The notes below the pieces were generated by a model. That model did not search any database and was not told where the DNA came from. It saw only the letters and a program-made list of their open reading frames with translations. Made by a program: the position numbers and the translations under genes. A stretch of DNA of 27,217 nucleotides. Source: a virus. Below are positions 13,013 to 19,704 of this stretch, piece after piece. The number at the start of each line of letters is the position of its first letter. The stretch's first letter is position 1. The DNA lies in IMG/VR virus record IMGVR_UViG_3300023229_000843, positions 1 through 27,217 of that record, one strand, 5' to 3'.

Positions 13013-14668
13013 CTAATCGTAGAAATCCCCAGATTTCATGTTAGTATTTTCCACAGGATCCCAATCTTTCTTAACAGGCTCGGGTTCATCAAACACTGAT
13101 GCTCCTGTTGTGATTAATAATCCAGCAATACTTGAAGCATTTATCAGTGCTGTTTTTGTCACTTTGGTAGGATCGATAATACCCAATTCAATCATGTCAC
13201 CAAAATTACCTGTTCCAGCATCATAACCAAAGTTACCTTTACCTTTCAGTATTTCATTTATAATCACATCTGGCGATCCGCCTGCGTTGGCAATAATCTG
13301 TCTCACAGGGGATTCAATTGCTTTCAACACAATCTGTATGCCTGCTGTTTGATCTTCGTTGTCTCCTTGCAGATTTTCAATCTTTTGTTTGGCTCTTAAG
13401 AAAGCAACTCCACCTCCTGGCACAATACCATCTTCAACTGCGGCTTTGGTAGCATTTAAGGCATCTTCAATTCTGTCTTTTTTCTCCTGCACTTCAACTT
13501 CGGTTGCGGCACCCACTCTAATCACTGCGACGCCGCCTGTAAGTTTGGCTAATCTTTCTTCTAATTTTCTTTTGTCATCGCCGCCCTCACTCATTTCAAT
13601 CTGTTTTTTGAGCTCTGCAACTCTGCTGTCTATTTTAGATTTAAATCCCTTGCCACCTATGATTGTGGTTGTGTTTTTGTCTACAACTACTCTTGATGCT
13701 TGTCCAAGGTCTTCCAGTTTGGCTTTTTCTAAAGTTAATCCTGTGTCGTCTGATATCACTTCACCGCCGGTCAGTGTTGCCATATCTTGCAACATTGCTT
13801 TTCTGCTGTTGCCATACCCTGGAGAGTGAACTGCCGCACATCTAATTGTGCCTTTGGCATTGTTCATCACTAATGTGGCTAGTGCTTCTCCTTCAGCATC
13901 TTCGCACACAAATAAAAACGGTTTGTTCTTTTTGGCAAGTTCTTCTAATAGAGGAACAATTTCTTGAACAGTTCTAACGTGCTTACCTGTTAATATAATG
14001 TAGACATCTTCCAGTTCCACAAGTTGTTTTGCTGGATCGTTGATGAAGTACGGACTCATATAGCCTCTATCAAATTGCAATCCTTCTACAACTTCCAGTT
14101 CATTCTTCATGGTCTTGCCTTTTTCAACAGTGATAACACCTTCTTTACCAACTTTTTCCATAGCCTCAGCAATCATAGATCCTATGTCTTTGTCTGAGTT
14201 GGCAGATATAGTTCCAACTTGTTCTATTTCGTTTTGTGTTTTACATTGTTTTGATATTTTAGAGAGTTGTTCAACCACTGCATCAGTGGCTTTGTCCATT
14301 CCTCTTTTTAAATCCATTGGGTTCATTCCGGCAGTGATATACTTAATACCTTCATTAACAATTGCTTGAGCTAACACTGTGGCAGTGGTTGTGCCATCGC
14401 CTGCTTCTTCGTTGGTTCTGCTGGCAACTTCCTTAACCATCTGAGCACCCATGTTGGCTAGATCATCTTTTAATAAAATTTCTTTTGCTACTGTGACACC
14501 ATCTTTGGTTATTGCTGGAGCACCCCATGTTCTTTGTAGAACAACATTTCTACCTTTGGGTCCTAGAGTTATTCTCACAGCATTTGCTAGAATATCTACT
14601 CCCTGAATTAGTTTGTTTCTGCTACGAGATCCGAATTCTACTTTTTTTGTTTTACCATTAATTGCCAT
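13013..14668 (-). CDS. groL: Chaperonin GroEL (Hsp60) with atypical acidic C-terminus
   Basis: This 551-aa protein is a complete GroEL. ATPase residues are present: [12 protein letters not shown] (Asp near 52), [13 protein letters not shown] (Asp near 87) and [16 protein letters not shown] (the catalytic Asp). The apical domain keeps the substrate/GroES-binding blocks [11 protein letters not shown] and [10 protein letters not shown]. The hinge and the C-terminal equatorial domain are intact. Oddity: the usual disordered Gly-Gly-Met tail is replaced by an acidic end with proline and aromatic residues ([18 protein letters not shown]...). No groES gene adjoins it, unlike the bacterial groESL operon, so it must use host GroES or one encoded elsewhere. 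A sigma70-type promoter and an AAAGGAG site precede it. Confidence 0.97.
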   Translation of the reverse strand: MAINGKTKKVEFGSRSRNKLIQGVDILANAVRITLGPKGRNVVLQRTWGAPAITKDGVTVAKEILLKDDLANMGAQMVKEVASRTNEEAGDGTTTATVLAQAIVNEGIKYITAGMNPMDLKRGMDKATDAVVEQLSKISKQCKTQNEIEQVGTISANSDKDIGSMIAEAMEKVGKEGVITVEKGKTMKNELEVVEGLQFDRGYMSPYFINDPAKQLVELEDVYIILTGKHVRTVQEIVPLLEELAKKNKPFLFVCEDAEGEALATLVMNNAKGTIRCAAVHSPGYGNSRKAMLQDMATLTGGEVISDDTGLTLEKAKLEDLGQASRVVVDKNTTTIIGGKGFKSKIDSRVAELKKQIEMSEGGDDKRKLEERLAKLTGGVAVIRVGAATEVEVQEKKDRIEDALNATKAAVEDGIVPGGGVAFLRAKQKIENLQGDNEDQTAGIQIVLKAIESPVRQIIANAGGSPDVIINEILKGKGNFGYDAGTGNFGDMIELGIIDPTKVTKTALINASSIAGLLITTGASVFDEPEPVKKDWDPVENTNMKSGDFYD

Positions 14669-14701
14669 GTGTATAATACTCCTTTGTTAATACTATGCTA
14701 G

Positions 14702-14729
14702 TATATAAGCATTTGTGTGTGTTTGTCAA
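14702..14729 (-). promoter_or_regulatory. Sigma70-type promoter of groEL
   Basis: TTGACA (14729-14724), 12 bases, then TGCTTATATA (14711-14702) on the minus strand. The spacing and the TGCTTATATA block match the dnaK promoter exactly, so the two chaperone genes are probably co-expressed. Confidence 0.8.
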
Positions 14730-14747
14730 GTGGATAATGAATATATT

Positions 14748-14939
14748 TTAATGTATGGCTTCGGTAACACCGGCACACTTGTGTTCCTCAACAAATTGGA
14801 CATCATCCAGTTTGATTGTTGGTTCATTTTCCAACAGTGTTTCGTAAGCATCTTGAAGATCCATGGCATACACTTTGAAACAACTGTCGTCATCAGTGTG
14901 CATTAGATAAATTTTGACAGGGTATTCGATAGTTCTCAT
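14748..14939 (-). CDS. Hypothetical protein (63 aa)
   Basis: The 63-aa product MRTIEYPVKIYLMHTDDDSC... alternates short beta-like and acidic stretches (DLQDAYETLLENEPTIKLDDV) and ends in EAIH. It is probably a small soluble protein; no family is recognised. It follows the exported-protein gene by 14 bases and likely shares its late promoter at 15334. It is the last gene of the long minus-strand microprotein region. Confidence 0.6.
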   Translation of the reverse strand: MRTIEYPVKIYLMHTDDDSCFKVYAMDLQDAYETLLENEPTIKLDDVQFVEEHKCAGVTEAIH

Positions 14940-14953
14940 ACCAACTGTTTATG

Positions 14954-15325
14954 CTATTGTGGTTCAGATAATACTAAATCGTGAGTAAGAAACAGCAGAC
15001 AAGTGTCTTCACTGACTGGGATATTCATTGTTGCCGCAGTGCTGGATAAATTTTGACCAACAAAATATGTGATCAGAAACACAGGTTCGCCTTCTGGGTC
15101 AGCACCTTTTCTGCCCAAACTCATGTTTACAGGCACAAATCCTTTTTCTGTCAAATCGTTAATAATTTTTTTCCCTTCAGCACAAATCATAGGCAACCTC
15201 TCCCAATGGTAACCTGGAGACAATGTGGGCAAAGTGATATTTGGAGTTTCGGGTGTTTCTTCCGCAGTTATGCTAAAATTTAATAAAAATACAGCAATTA
15301 ATATTCCCCAAATAAGGTTTTTCAT
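14954..15325 (-). CDS. Exported small protein (123 aa)
   Basis: The 123-aa product has a Sec-type signal peptide (MKNLIWGILIAVFLLNFSITAEE, likely cut after ITA). The mature part has the pattern SPGYHWERLPMICAEGKKIINDL...GFVPVNMSLGRKG..GEPVFLITYFVG...DTCLLF. I have an impression of related texts in T4-like marine phages, without known function. Two cysteines (PMICAE, EDTCLLF) could form a disulfide in the periplasm. It has its own late promoter eight bases before the ATG, so it can be expressed apart from the upstream microprotein run. Confidence 0.68.
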   Translation of the reverse strand: MKNLIWGILIAVFLLNFSITAEETPETPNITLPTLSPGYHWERLPMICAEGKKIINDLTEKGFVPVNMSLGRKGADPEGEPVFLITYFVGQNLSSTAATMNIPVSEDTCLLFLTHDLVLSEPQ

Positions 15326-15333
15326 GATAACAG

Positions 15334-15341
15334 TATTTACC
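15334..15341 (-). promoter_or_regulatory. T4-like late promoter for the exported protein
   Basis: GGTAAATA on the minus strand ends eight bases before the ATG at 15325. Confidence 0.65.
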
Positions 15342-15372
15342 TATGAACAGTGATAACAGTAGTGTATATGTT

Positions 15373-15660
15373 TTAGTTACTAGATTTTTTAGATTTGTTT
15401 GAGGCTTTAGTTTTTTTACTACGCCAAGTTTTTGGAGTAATTGTTTTAGGAGGAATCCAACCTGCATTCTGATTAGATATACCCATTTCTTGATTAGTAA
15501 CTCCGTAAGGAACTTTTTCAACTTTGCCACCTTTGGCAAGAAACTCTTTCATAAGTTTTTCTCTTTCCTTTGCTTTCCCTTCCAAACTTAATTCTGGCAA
15601 ATCAAGTCGTTGCAGTTTGACAACTTTTTTGAATTTTGGAGCATTTTTAGGTCTCATCAT
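15373..15660 (-). CDS. Basic protein with MKEFLAKGGKVEKV motif (95 aa)
   Basis: The 95-aa product is highly basic, with Lys/Pro-rich ends (KFKKVVKLQRLDLPELSLEGK; tail KTWRSKKTKASNKSKKSSN). Residues 37-50 contain the same MKEFLAKGGKVEKV block as the 59-aa protein at 5167-5346. In both, the block follows a charged helical stretch, so it may be a helix plus a small beta hairpin recognised by a common partner. Its ATG overlaps the stop of the gene upstream as ATGA. Nucleic-acid binding is plausible but unproved. Confidence 0.65.
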   Translation of the reverse strand: MMRPKNAPKFKKVVKLQRLDLPELSLEGKAKEREKLMKEFLAKGGKVEKVPYGVTNQEMGISNQNAGWIPPKTITPKTWRSKKTKASNKSKKSSN

Positions 15661-15860
15661 TTCACACTCCTTCTGTGTGAGTCTTGGTTATTGCAGAAAA
15701 CCCTTATCAGCCTGGACACATCAACTTCCTCTGTCTTCAAGGACTTTGGGTGTGTGAATCTGACTATACAGTCGTTGACTTTAAGAGTTGCCGAGTTGGT
15801 GTCTACAACAACAGCATCGTCGGTGTTCTTTCTCCAATCGTGTGATGAGTATTGTGTCAT
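15657..15860 (-). CDS. Hypothetical protein (67 aa)
   Basis: The 67-aa product MTQYSSHDWRKNTDDAVVVD... is probably a small beta-rich soluble protein: VVVDTNSATLKVNDCIVRFTHP, then DVSRLIRVFCNNQDSHRRSVK with a basic end. No family is recognised. It ends in an ATGA overlap with the MKEFLAKGG-motif gene and follows the 43-aa membrane protein gene by 37 bases. Confidence 0.6.
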   Translation of the reverse strand: MTQYSSHDWRKNTDDAVVVDTNSATLKVNDCIVRFTHPKSLKTEEVDVSRLIRVFCNNQDSHRRSVK

Positions 15861-15897
15861 TAATGTCTCTTTCTATAATAAAACAAACAATTAGAAG

Positions 15898-16029
15898 TTA
15901 TTTGTTTTGTGCTGTTTCAATTATTGAATTATACAGATTGTTTGCATATTCAGTAATAGTTGAGGCCCACTCTGGTTGTACAAGATATATGTACATTCCG
16001 ATTGCACCAATTATTATGCCTTTGATCAT
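15898..16029 (-). CDS. Small membrane protein (43 aa)
   Basis: The 43-aa product begins MIKGIIIGAIGMYIYLVQPEW, an N-terminal membrane helix, followed by a short amphipathic tail (STITEYANNLYNSIIETAQNK). GGAAAGG lies just before the ATG as ribosome site. The layout is like that of phage small membrane proteins of unknown function. Confidence 0.65.
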   Translation of the reverse strand: MIKGIIIGAIGMYIYLVQPEWASTITEYANNLYNSIIETAQNK

Positions 16030-16074
16030 ATTGCCTTTCCTTTTTGCCTTTTTGTTAATAATATATCCATTGTG

Positions 16075-16266
16075 TTAATAAGTCAAGTATTTTGTTTTGT
16101 ACCATTTGTAAAAATCTTTGTTTGAAAAGAACTTCGCTACATCGCTGGCAGGCACTTGATCACTTCTGATACAGTCTGCTATGTTTTGATATGCTTCTAC
16201 CACAGCGTCTTTGTTCGAGCCTTTCAAGATGTCTATCAATTTCTTTTTGCTCACTTTTCTAACCAT
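16075..16266 (-). CDS. Hypothetical protein (63 aa)
   Basis: The 63-aa product MVRKVSKKKLIDILKGSNKD... is basic at both ends and helical in the middle, ending in an aromatic, Lys-rich stretch (DFYKWYKTKYLTY). No family is recognised. Its ATG overlaps the stop of the gene upstream as TAATG, so it is part of the coupled chain. Confidence 0.62.
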   Translation of the reverse strand: MVRKVSKKKLIDILKGSNKDAVVEAYQNIADCIRSDQVPASDVAKFFSNKDFYKWYKTKYLTY

Positions 16267-16523
16267 TAATGTACAACCTCTTTCTTATCTTTTTGAAAAG
16301 GTTCAATGTCTACTGCTGATGAACAAACATCATCCAGTAATCTTTGAAAGTCTTCTTTGGGTAAACACGAACGATAAAGTTTCAAACCCAACGCCAAATA
16401 CACACTGGCTACCATTTGATGATCATTGTCTACTGCTTGGTTAACTAATTGTTCAAATGTTTCTGAGTATAATTCTTCGTGATGCTCTGCAATTTGAATT
16501 TTCTTTTTGATATCGTCTGACAT
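16266..16523 (-). CDS. Hypothetical helical protein (85 aa)
   Basis: The 85-aa product starts MSDDIKKKIQIAEHHEELYS and appears fully alpha-helical and acidic (VASVYLALGLKLYRSCLPKEDF in the core). Its start abuts the upstream stop (TAAATG), and its stop overlaps the next start (TAATG). No family is recognised. The tight chaining suggests stoichiometric expression with the neighbouring membrane proteins. Confidence 0.62.
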   Translation of the reverse strand: MSDDIKKKIQIAEHHEELYSETFEQLVNQAVDNDHQMVASVYLALGLKLYRSCLPKEDFQRLLDDVCSSAVDIEPFQKDKKEVVH

Positions 16524-16835
16524 TTATGCTCCTACCCAATAATTTAATAGTCCCAAACCAAGCAATGCAACACCAATACTGTTCAACACAATCAATGCTC
16601 TGTCGTGCCAAAGTATTCCTACCCACAACCAACCAGCAACACCGATCATCTGAACTGCCACGTTGATTGGATACAGGTTGACTGCGTGTAGCATCCATCC
16701 TACTATAACAAAAACCACAGACACCCATTTGACATACCAACTTAAATCGTGCATTGGTGTAACTTTTTTGTAAACTCTTGTGGAGTTCAAGGCTTTAATC
16801 TTGTCGTTTAATTTAATATGTTTTTTATTAGTCAT
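16524..16835 (-). CDS. Membrane protein with MHDLSWYVKW motif (DUF6552-like)
   Basis: This 103-aa protein has a basic N-terminal tail, then MHDLSWYVKWVSVVFVIVGWM and two or three transmembrane helices (ending LNSIGVALLGLGLLNYW). The MHD-(L/A)-x-WYVKW start of the membrane part and the WHDRALIVLN segment resemble DUF6552-type proteins that I associate with T4-like marine phages. Function is unknown; it should be an inner-membrane protein. It overlaps the upstream 50-aa gene by eight bases. Confidence 0.68.
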   Translation of the reverse strand: MTNKKHIKLNDKIKALNSTRVYKKVTPMHDLSWYVKWVSVVFVIVGWMLHAVNLYPINVAVQMIGVAGWLWVGILWHDRALIVLNSIGVALLGLGLLNYWVGA

Positions 16836-16980
16836 GTCTTTTGTAAACTGTTAGTAGATGATTTAAAACTCTTTCCCAATATGATTTAAACCAAGGATCG
16901 TGTGCTGTAAGCATAGAGTTTCTAGCATTACGAATCAGTCTTTCTTTACTGGGTTCGAACATTTTTGCTAATCTATTCAT
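16828..16980 (-). CDS. Small protein, phage FEPSKERL...DPWFKSYWERV type (50 aa)
   Basis: The 50-aa product MNRLAKMFEPSKERLIRNAR... is basic and amphipathic, with an aromatic C-terminal half (DPWFKSYWERVLNHLL). I have an impression of similar short proteins in marine T4-like phages, with no known role. Its ATG overlaps the stop of the upstream gene (TAATG), and its stop lies inside the start of the downstream gene (ATGACTAA). Confidence 0.65.
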   Translation of the reverse strand: MNRLAKMFEPSKERLIRNARNSMLTAHDPWFKSYWERVLNHLLTVYKRHD

Positions 16981-17180
16981 TATTTGACCTCTTGTAATTT
17001 CTGAATCAAAAGATTTTTGATTGCATCTCTGAAAGCATCGTCAGTCACTGACGAACTCAACGGTATCATTACTTTAGGATCTGGAAATACTTTGTCTTGA
17101 AGTGTTTTTACAGATACTGCAAGGTAAATCAACAGAGCCAAAATACTTAGATTGATCACCAAGTTTATTTTATTTGTCAT
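16980..17180 (-). CDS. Small membrane-anchored protein (66 aa)
   Basis: The 66-aa product has an N-terminal membrane helix (NLVINLSILALLIYLAVSV), then a soluble tail predicted to be helical (DDAFRDAIKNLLIQKLQEVK). The tail could face either side of the membrane. It overlaps the upstream gene by 11 bases and the downstream one by TAATG. No family is recognised. Confidence 0.65.
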   Translation of the reverse strand: MTNKINLVINLSILALLIYLAVSVKTLQDKVFPDPKVMIPLSSSVTDDAFRDAIKNLLIQKLQEVK

Positions 17181-17349
17181 TTTCCACCTTTTCTATTTCA
17201 CCTTTGTCGGTTTCTTTTAGATAACCCATTGAAATCATCATGTCCACTGCTCTTGCACTGGCTAACATTGTGCCTTGTTCTTTGCCTAGTTTAAAACTGA
17301 TATAGATTATTGCACCAATACTCAATCCAAATATTAAAATTTCATTCAT
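17170..17349 (-). CDS. Small membrane protein (59 aa)
   Basis: The 59-aa product starts MNEILIFGLSIGAIIYISFKLGKEQG: one membrane helix, then a short helical, acidic tail (YLKETDKGEIEKVENDK). The frame is open upstream to 17415, but the ATG at 17347-17349 makes an exact ATGA overlap with the stop of the upstream 46-aa gene, so it is preferred. Confidence 0.65.
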   Translation of the reverse strand: MNEILIFGLSIGAIIYISFKLGKEQGTMLASARAVDMMISMGYLKETDKGEIEKVENDK

Positions 17350-17486
17350 GACATTATCCATGGTCCGAACAGGATCAGTATCAACATAATGGGCACCACA
17401 ATGGTCATGGGCCAAAAGTTTAACAACTCAATCCAATCCTTTTTGGTTAATTTGTATTCTTTTTGTATTCTTTTCTTTTTCATCAT
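17346..17486 (-). CDS. Small membrane protein (46 aa)
   Basis: The 46-aa product MMKKKRIQKEYKLTKKDWIE... has a strongly basic N-terminus and a C-terminal hydrophobic helix (MTIVVPIMLILILFGPWIM), a tail-anchored layout. Its first ATG overlaps the stop of the upstream 43-aa gene as ATGA, and its own stop overlaps the next start in the same way. Confidence 0.65.
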   Translation of the reverse strand: MMKKKRIQKEYKLTKKDWIELLNFWPMTIVVPIMLILILFGPWIMS

Positions 17487-17614
17487 ATAAGTTTCACCAA
17501 TATAACTACCTGAAGACATAGTATCGCAACGGGAATGATAGTTCTAATCAACTCCATTGTGTGGTTGTATTCGTCTAGTTTTCTTTCTAACTTGTTTCTT
17601 TTTTTCTTAATCAT
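17483..17614 (-). CDS. Small membrane protein (43 aa)
   Basis: The 43-aa product MIKKKRNKLERKLDEYNHTM... is also basic at the start, with a C-terminal hydrophobic helix (IIPVAILCLQVVILVKLI), the same tail-anchored design as its downstream neighbour. The two may be diverged relatives or a paired complex. It overlaps both neighbours by ATGA. Confidence 0.65.
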   Translation of the reverse strand: MIKKKRNKLERKLDEYNHTMELIRTIIPVAILCLQVVILVKLI

Positions 17615-17784
17615 ACTATTCTAGTACCTTGAGTTAATTTTTTGATAGTATCTTCTATTTCATACAGTTGTTCGTCCAATTCAATAATCTTTTTTGTATT
17701 GGTTTCAAACTCTAATTGGTCTTTTACTGTTATTTTTTGACGTTCTAAATCAGCAACTTGTTCTTTGTTTGATTCTGTAAACAT
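17611..17784 (-). CDS. Small coiled-coil protein (57 aa)
   Basis: The 57-aa product MFTESNKEQVADLERQKITV... is almost entirely charged helix with heptad-like spacing (LEFETNTKKIIELDEQLYEIEDTIKKL), so a coiled coil is likely. It is the first gene of the microprotein chain. It has a perfect AAGGAG ribosome site and a near-perfect sigma70-type promoter, so it should be strongly expressed. Confidence 0.7.
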   Translation of the reverse strand: MFTESNKEQVADLERQKITVKDQLEFETNTKKIIELDEQLYEIEDTIKKLTQGTRIV

Positions 17785-17805
17785 TTTTTCTCCTTAAGTT
17801 ATCTT

Positions 17806-17835
17806 ATTATAACACATTTTGGTACCACCTGTCAA
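17806..17835 (-). promoter_or_regulatory. Sigma70-type promoter of the microprotein operon
   Basis: TTGACA (17835-17830), an 18-base spacer and TATAAT (17811-17806) on the minus strand: both boxes are exact consensus. The start is about 15 bases before the ribosome site of the 57-aa gene. Confidence 0.85.
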
Positions 17836-17867
17836 CTGCACAGAAACCGCAGTTTCATTGACTTTTT

Positions 17868-18098
17868 CTACCAAGGCAGTTTCACAGTGTCCGAGTTGTT
17901 GTAATAATCAGTTTCTTCTACAAATTTTGACCAACTGTATGGTTCGTTTTGAAAAAATTTGATCTGTTCTCCACACACAAAACAAACATCGTGTGCTCTG
18001 TAACCAGGAGCCTTGGCACCTTTTTGCCATTCTCCCATTGTGGCTGAACAGCCTTGAAGCAACGTCAGTAAAATAATTGTTGACAATATTCTATTCAT
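17868..18098 (-). CDS. Small lipoprotein (76 aa)
   Basis: The 76-aa product starts MNRILSTIILLTLLQGCSAT with a clear lipobox (LLQGC). The tail contains a CxxC (VCFVCGEQ) and aromatic residues, perhaps a small metal or disulfide site, and ends DTVKLPW. It should sit in the envelope. The predicted transcription start from its own promoter falls at or next to the ATG, so the mRNA may be leaderless. Confidence 0.7.
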   Translation of the reverse strand: MNRILSTIILLTLLQGCSATMGEWQKGAKAPGYRAHDVCFVCGEQIKFFQNEPYSWSKFVEETDYYNNSDTVKLPW

Positions 18099-18103
18099 AC
18101 TTT

Positions 18104-18132
18104 ATATTACAATAAAATAACCGAAATGTCAA
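18104..18132 (-). promoter_or_regulatory. Sigma70-type promoter of the 76-aa lipoprotein
   Basis: TTGACA (18132-18127), a 17-base spacer and TAATAT (18109-18104) on the minus strand. The expected start is about base 18097, next to the ATG at 18098. Confidence 0.7.
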
Positions 18133-18163
18133 TGGTTATAAAGTGCTAGTTTTATTGGCTTTT

Positions 18164-18171
18164 CATAAATA
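18164..18171 (+). promoter_or_regulatory. T4-like late promoter for speD
   Basis: CATAAATA ends ten bases before the speD ATG at 18182. No ribosome site lies between. Confidence 0.65.
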
Positions 18172-18181
18172 TAGATTGAAT

Positions 18182-18640
18182 ATGACAAAACTATTAGAAC
18201 ACAAACACATTATAATAAGAGCAGAAGCAAACAATCCTCCTAAGGATGAAACATTTGCTATCAATTCACTTGCTAATTTAATCGAACGCATTGATATGAA
18301 ACTGTTGATGGGTCCGTTTGCCAAGTATGTTGAAATGGAAGGCAACCGAGGATTAACTGTTGCCGCAATTATAGAAACCAGTCACATTGTATTACATAGT
18401 TGGGACGAAACAACGCCTGCTATCATACAACTTGATGTGTACACTTGTGGAGCATTTGATCCCAACACAGTGTTTGAATGGTTACAACAGTTTGATATAG
18501 GTAAAGTAGATTGGAAATACATCGATAGAGAACACGGTTTACAAGAACTAGATTACACCCCTCCAGCAAGACCCTTGCCAACACACAATTACACAACCAC
18601 AGAAATTGTTGAAGCAATGGACAGCATACTTTCTAGATAA
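18182..18640 (+). CDS. speD: S-adenosylmethionine decarboxylase proenzyme (SpeD), phage type
   Basis: This 152-aa protein matches the short, self-cleaving SpeD found in T4-like marine phages. Characteristic blocks are KHIIIRAEANNPP, LMGPFAKYVEMEGNRGLT and IIETSHIVLHSWDE with the pyruvoyl-forming Ser67 (after Thr, where bacterial enzymes often have Glu) and proton-donor His72. Then comes LDVYTCGAFDP with the catalytic Cys89, and later DREHGLQELDY. The enzyme makes decarboxylated SAM for spermidine synthesis; polyamines help compact DNA. An earlier in-frame ATG (18143) exists, but it lies upstream of the late promoter, so the start at 18182 is chosen. Confidence 0.93.
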   Translation: MTKLLEHKHIIIRAEANNPPKDETFAINSLANLIERIDMKLLMGPFAKYVEMEGNRGLTVAAIIETSHIVLHSWDETTPAIIQLDVYTCGAFDPNTVFEWLQQFDIGKVDWKYIDREHGLQELDYTPPARPLPTHNYTTTEIVEAMDSILSR

Positions 18641-18643
18641 ATA
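18636..18643 (+). promoter_or_regulatory. T4-like late promoter overlapping the speD stop
   Basis: GATAAATA includes the TAA stop of speD. The next ATG (18674) has a perfect GGAGGTGA ribosome site, so this transcript has a leader of about 25 bases, unlike most late genes here. Confidence 0.6.
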
Positions 18644-18673
18644 TGTTTATCACACAACCTAATGGAGGTGAGC

Positions 18674-18883
18674 ATGAAGTTACGATCCATTCAGATAAAT
18701 CTAGCACTAGGTCAACAGATTCTAGTTGGTCACAAGGAAGAAAAAGCAACCATCACAAAAATAGAACATTTTGAAAAGTCTGGAGATGTGGTTATAAAGA
18801 CCACTAGAGGCACTAGGAAGGCACTCACTTTTAAGATGTTACCAGAGGTTCAGGCGGGCAATTCAGCAGACAAATATCGCTAA
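18674..18883 (+). CDS. Hypothetical protein (69 aa)
   Basis: The 69-aa product MKLRSIQINLALGQQILVGH... is likely a small beta-barrel-like protein: ITKIEHFEKSGDVVIKTTRGTRKALTF, basic overall. A perfect GGAGGTGA ribosome site five bases before the ATG decides this start over an in-frame ATG at 18662. Nucleic-acid binding is possible but not shown. No family is recognised. Confidence 0.62.
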   Translation: MKLRSIQINLALGQQILVGHKEEKATITKIEHFEKSGDVVIKTTRGTRKALTFKMLPEVQAGNSADKYR

Positions 18884-18886
18884 ATA
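18879..18886 (+). promoter_or_regulatory. T4-like late promoter for the gene at 18892
   Basis: GCTAAATA overlaps the stop of the 69-aa gene and ends exactly five bases before the ATG. Confidence 0.7.
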
Positions 18887-18891
18887 TTTTT

Positions 18892-19128
18892 ATGAAAGTA
18901 CAAGAAGTAATAATATCCGAAGCAGGGCCTGCCAGTAAAGCATTGTGTAGAAGCAAAAAACCTGATCATGCACTGGGTGCCAGTCAGTTGGCAAGTTGTA
19001 AAAGTCAAGGTTACAGAAAACGTTCAGGAAAAAAATCTTACAAGATTGGCAAGAAGAGAGTTTATGTTTCTGGAAAGAAGATTAAAGGCGAGCCATACGG
19101 CGGACCATTACCATTGTATAGTAAATGA
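18892..19128 (+). CDS. Small basic putative internal capsid protein (78 aa)
   Basis: The 78-aa product starts MKVQEVIISEA, which fits a T4-type capsid-targeting peptide with a predicted cut after I-S-E (residue 10). The rest is strongly basic (CKSQGYRKRSGKKSYKIGKKRVYVSGKKIKG), ending GGPLPLYSK, as expected for a DNA-packing internal protein like T4 IPI-III. It is read from a late promoter with a five-base gap. Its stop overlaps the yqgE start as ATGA. Confidence 0.65.
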   Translation: MKVQEVIISEAGPASKALCRSKKPDHALGASQLASCKSQGYRKRSGKKSYKIGKKRVYVSGKKIKGEPYGGPLPLYSK

Positions 19129-19679
19129 GAACATCGATAACAGGATCTAAATGGCAAAATAAGATACTAATCTCTACTCCCAAAATGGGGCAGGATAGTA
19201 CATTTGCAAGAAGTGTAGTATTTGTATATGAAGAGTCTCCGCAACATGTGGCAGGGCTTGTTATTAATAAACCCACAAGAACAAAATTAAAAAAGATATT
19301 AGAATCTAAAGGATTTGCAACAGTTGACATGAAGGACCTAGTTTACCAAGGTGGACCAGTAAACCAAGAAAGTATTTTATTACTACACACAGACGAATGG
19401 AGTTGTAAGAACACTCTTAAATTAGGTAACGGATTCAGTTTAACAAGTGATGCTCAGATGTTAAAAAAATTACATGAAGAAGATTCACCAGACGAATGGA
19501 GATGTTTTAGTGGATTAAGTGTGTGGTCACCAGGACAATTAGAAGGAGAAATCAACAGCAAGTGTTGGTTGACTGCAGAACCATCAGAAGAATTGCTTTT
19601 AAACACTCCTATTGAACAGATTTATGAAAAAGCAATTAAAATCTGCTCACAACAAACATTCAACAAATACATAGATTAA
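19125..19679 (+). CDS. yqgE: YqgE/AlgH family protein
   Basis: This 184-aa protein matches the YqgE/AlgH (UPF0301) family in length and order of blocks. It starts KILISTPKMGQDSTFARSVVFVYEES (family text: L-I-A-x-P-x-M-x-D-p-x-F-x-x-s-V-v-y-i-c-e-H). Then come GLVINKPT, VYQGGPVNQESILLLH, FSGLSVWSPGQLEGEI and the terminal WLTAEPSEELLLNTPIEQIYEKA. The bacterial family has no settled function. Its coupling (ATGA) to a predicted capsid-interior gene, 25 bases before hemA, is unusual. Confidence 0.85.
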   Translation: MRTSITGSKWQNKILISTPKMGQDSTFARSVVFVYEESPQHVAGLVINKPTRTKLKKILESKGFATVDMKDLVYQGGPVNQESILLLHTDEWSCKNTLKLGNGFSLTSDAQMLKKLHEEDSPDEWRCFSGLSVWSPGQLEGEINSKCWLTAEPSEELLLNTPIEQIYEKAIKICSQQTFNKYID

Positions 19680-19691
19680 ACTGAGTAGTTA

Positions 19692-19699
19692 ACTAAATA
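19692..19699 (+). promoter_or_regulatory. T4-like late promoter for hemA
   Basis: ACTAAATA ends exactly five bases before the hemA ATG at 19705. There is no ribosome site, so a leaderless mRNA is predicted. Confidence 0.7.
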
Positions 19700-19704
19700 C
19701 TGAT

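Noticed and set aside
13359-13829. Long open frame on the plus strand inside groEL (156 codons)
   Set aside because: It is antisense to conserved GroEL coding sequence, has no ribosome site, and its Ser/Pro/Leu-rich product is typical of a frame shadow.
15788-16078. Plus-strand open frame of 96 codons
   Set aside because: It is antisense to the 43-aa and 67-aa genes of the microprotein operon, which have ribosome sites and coupling.
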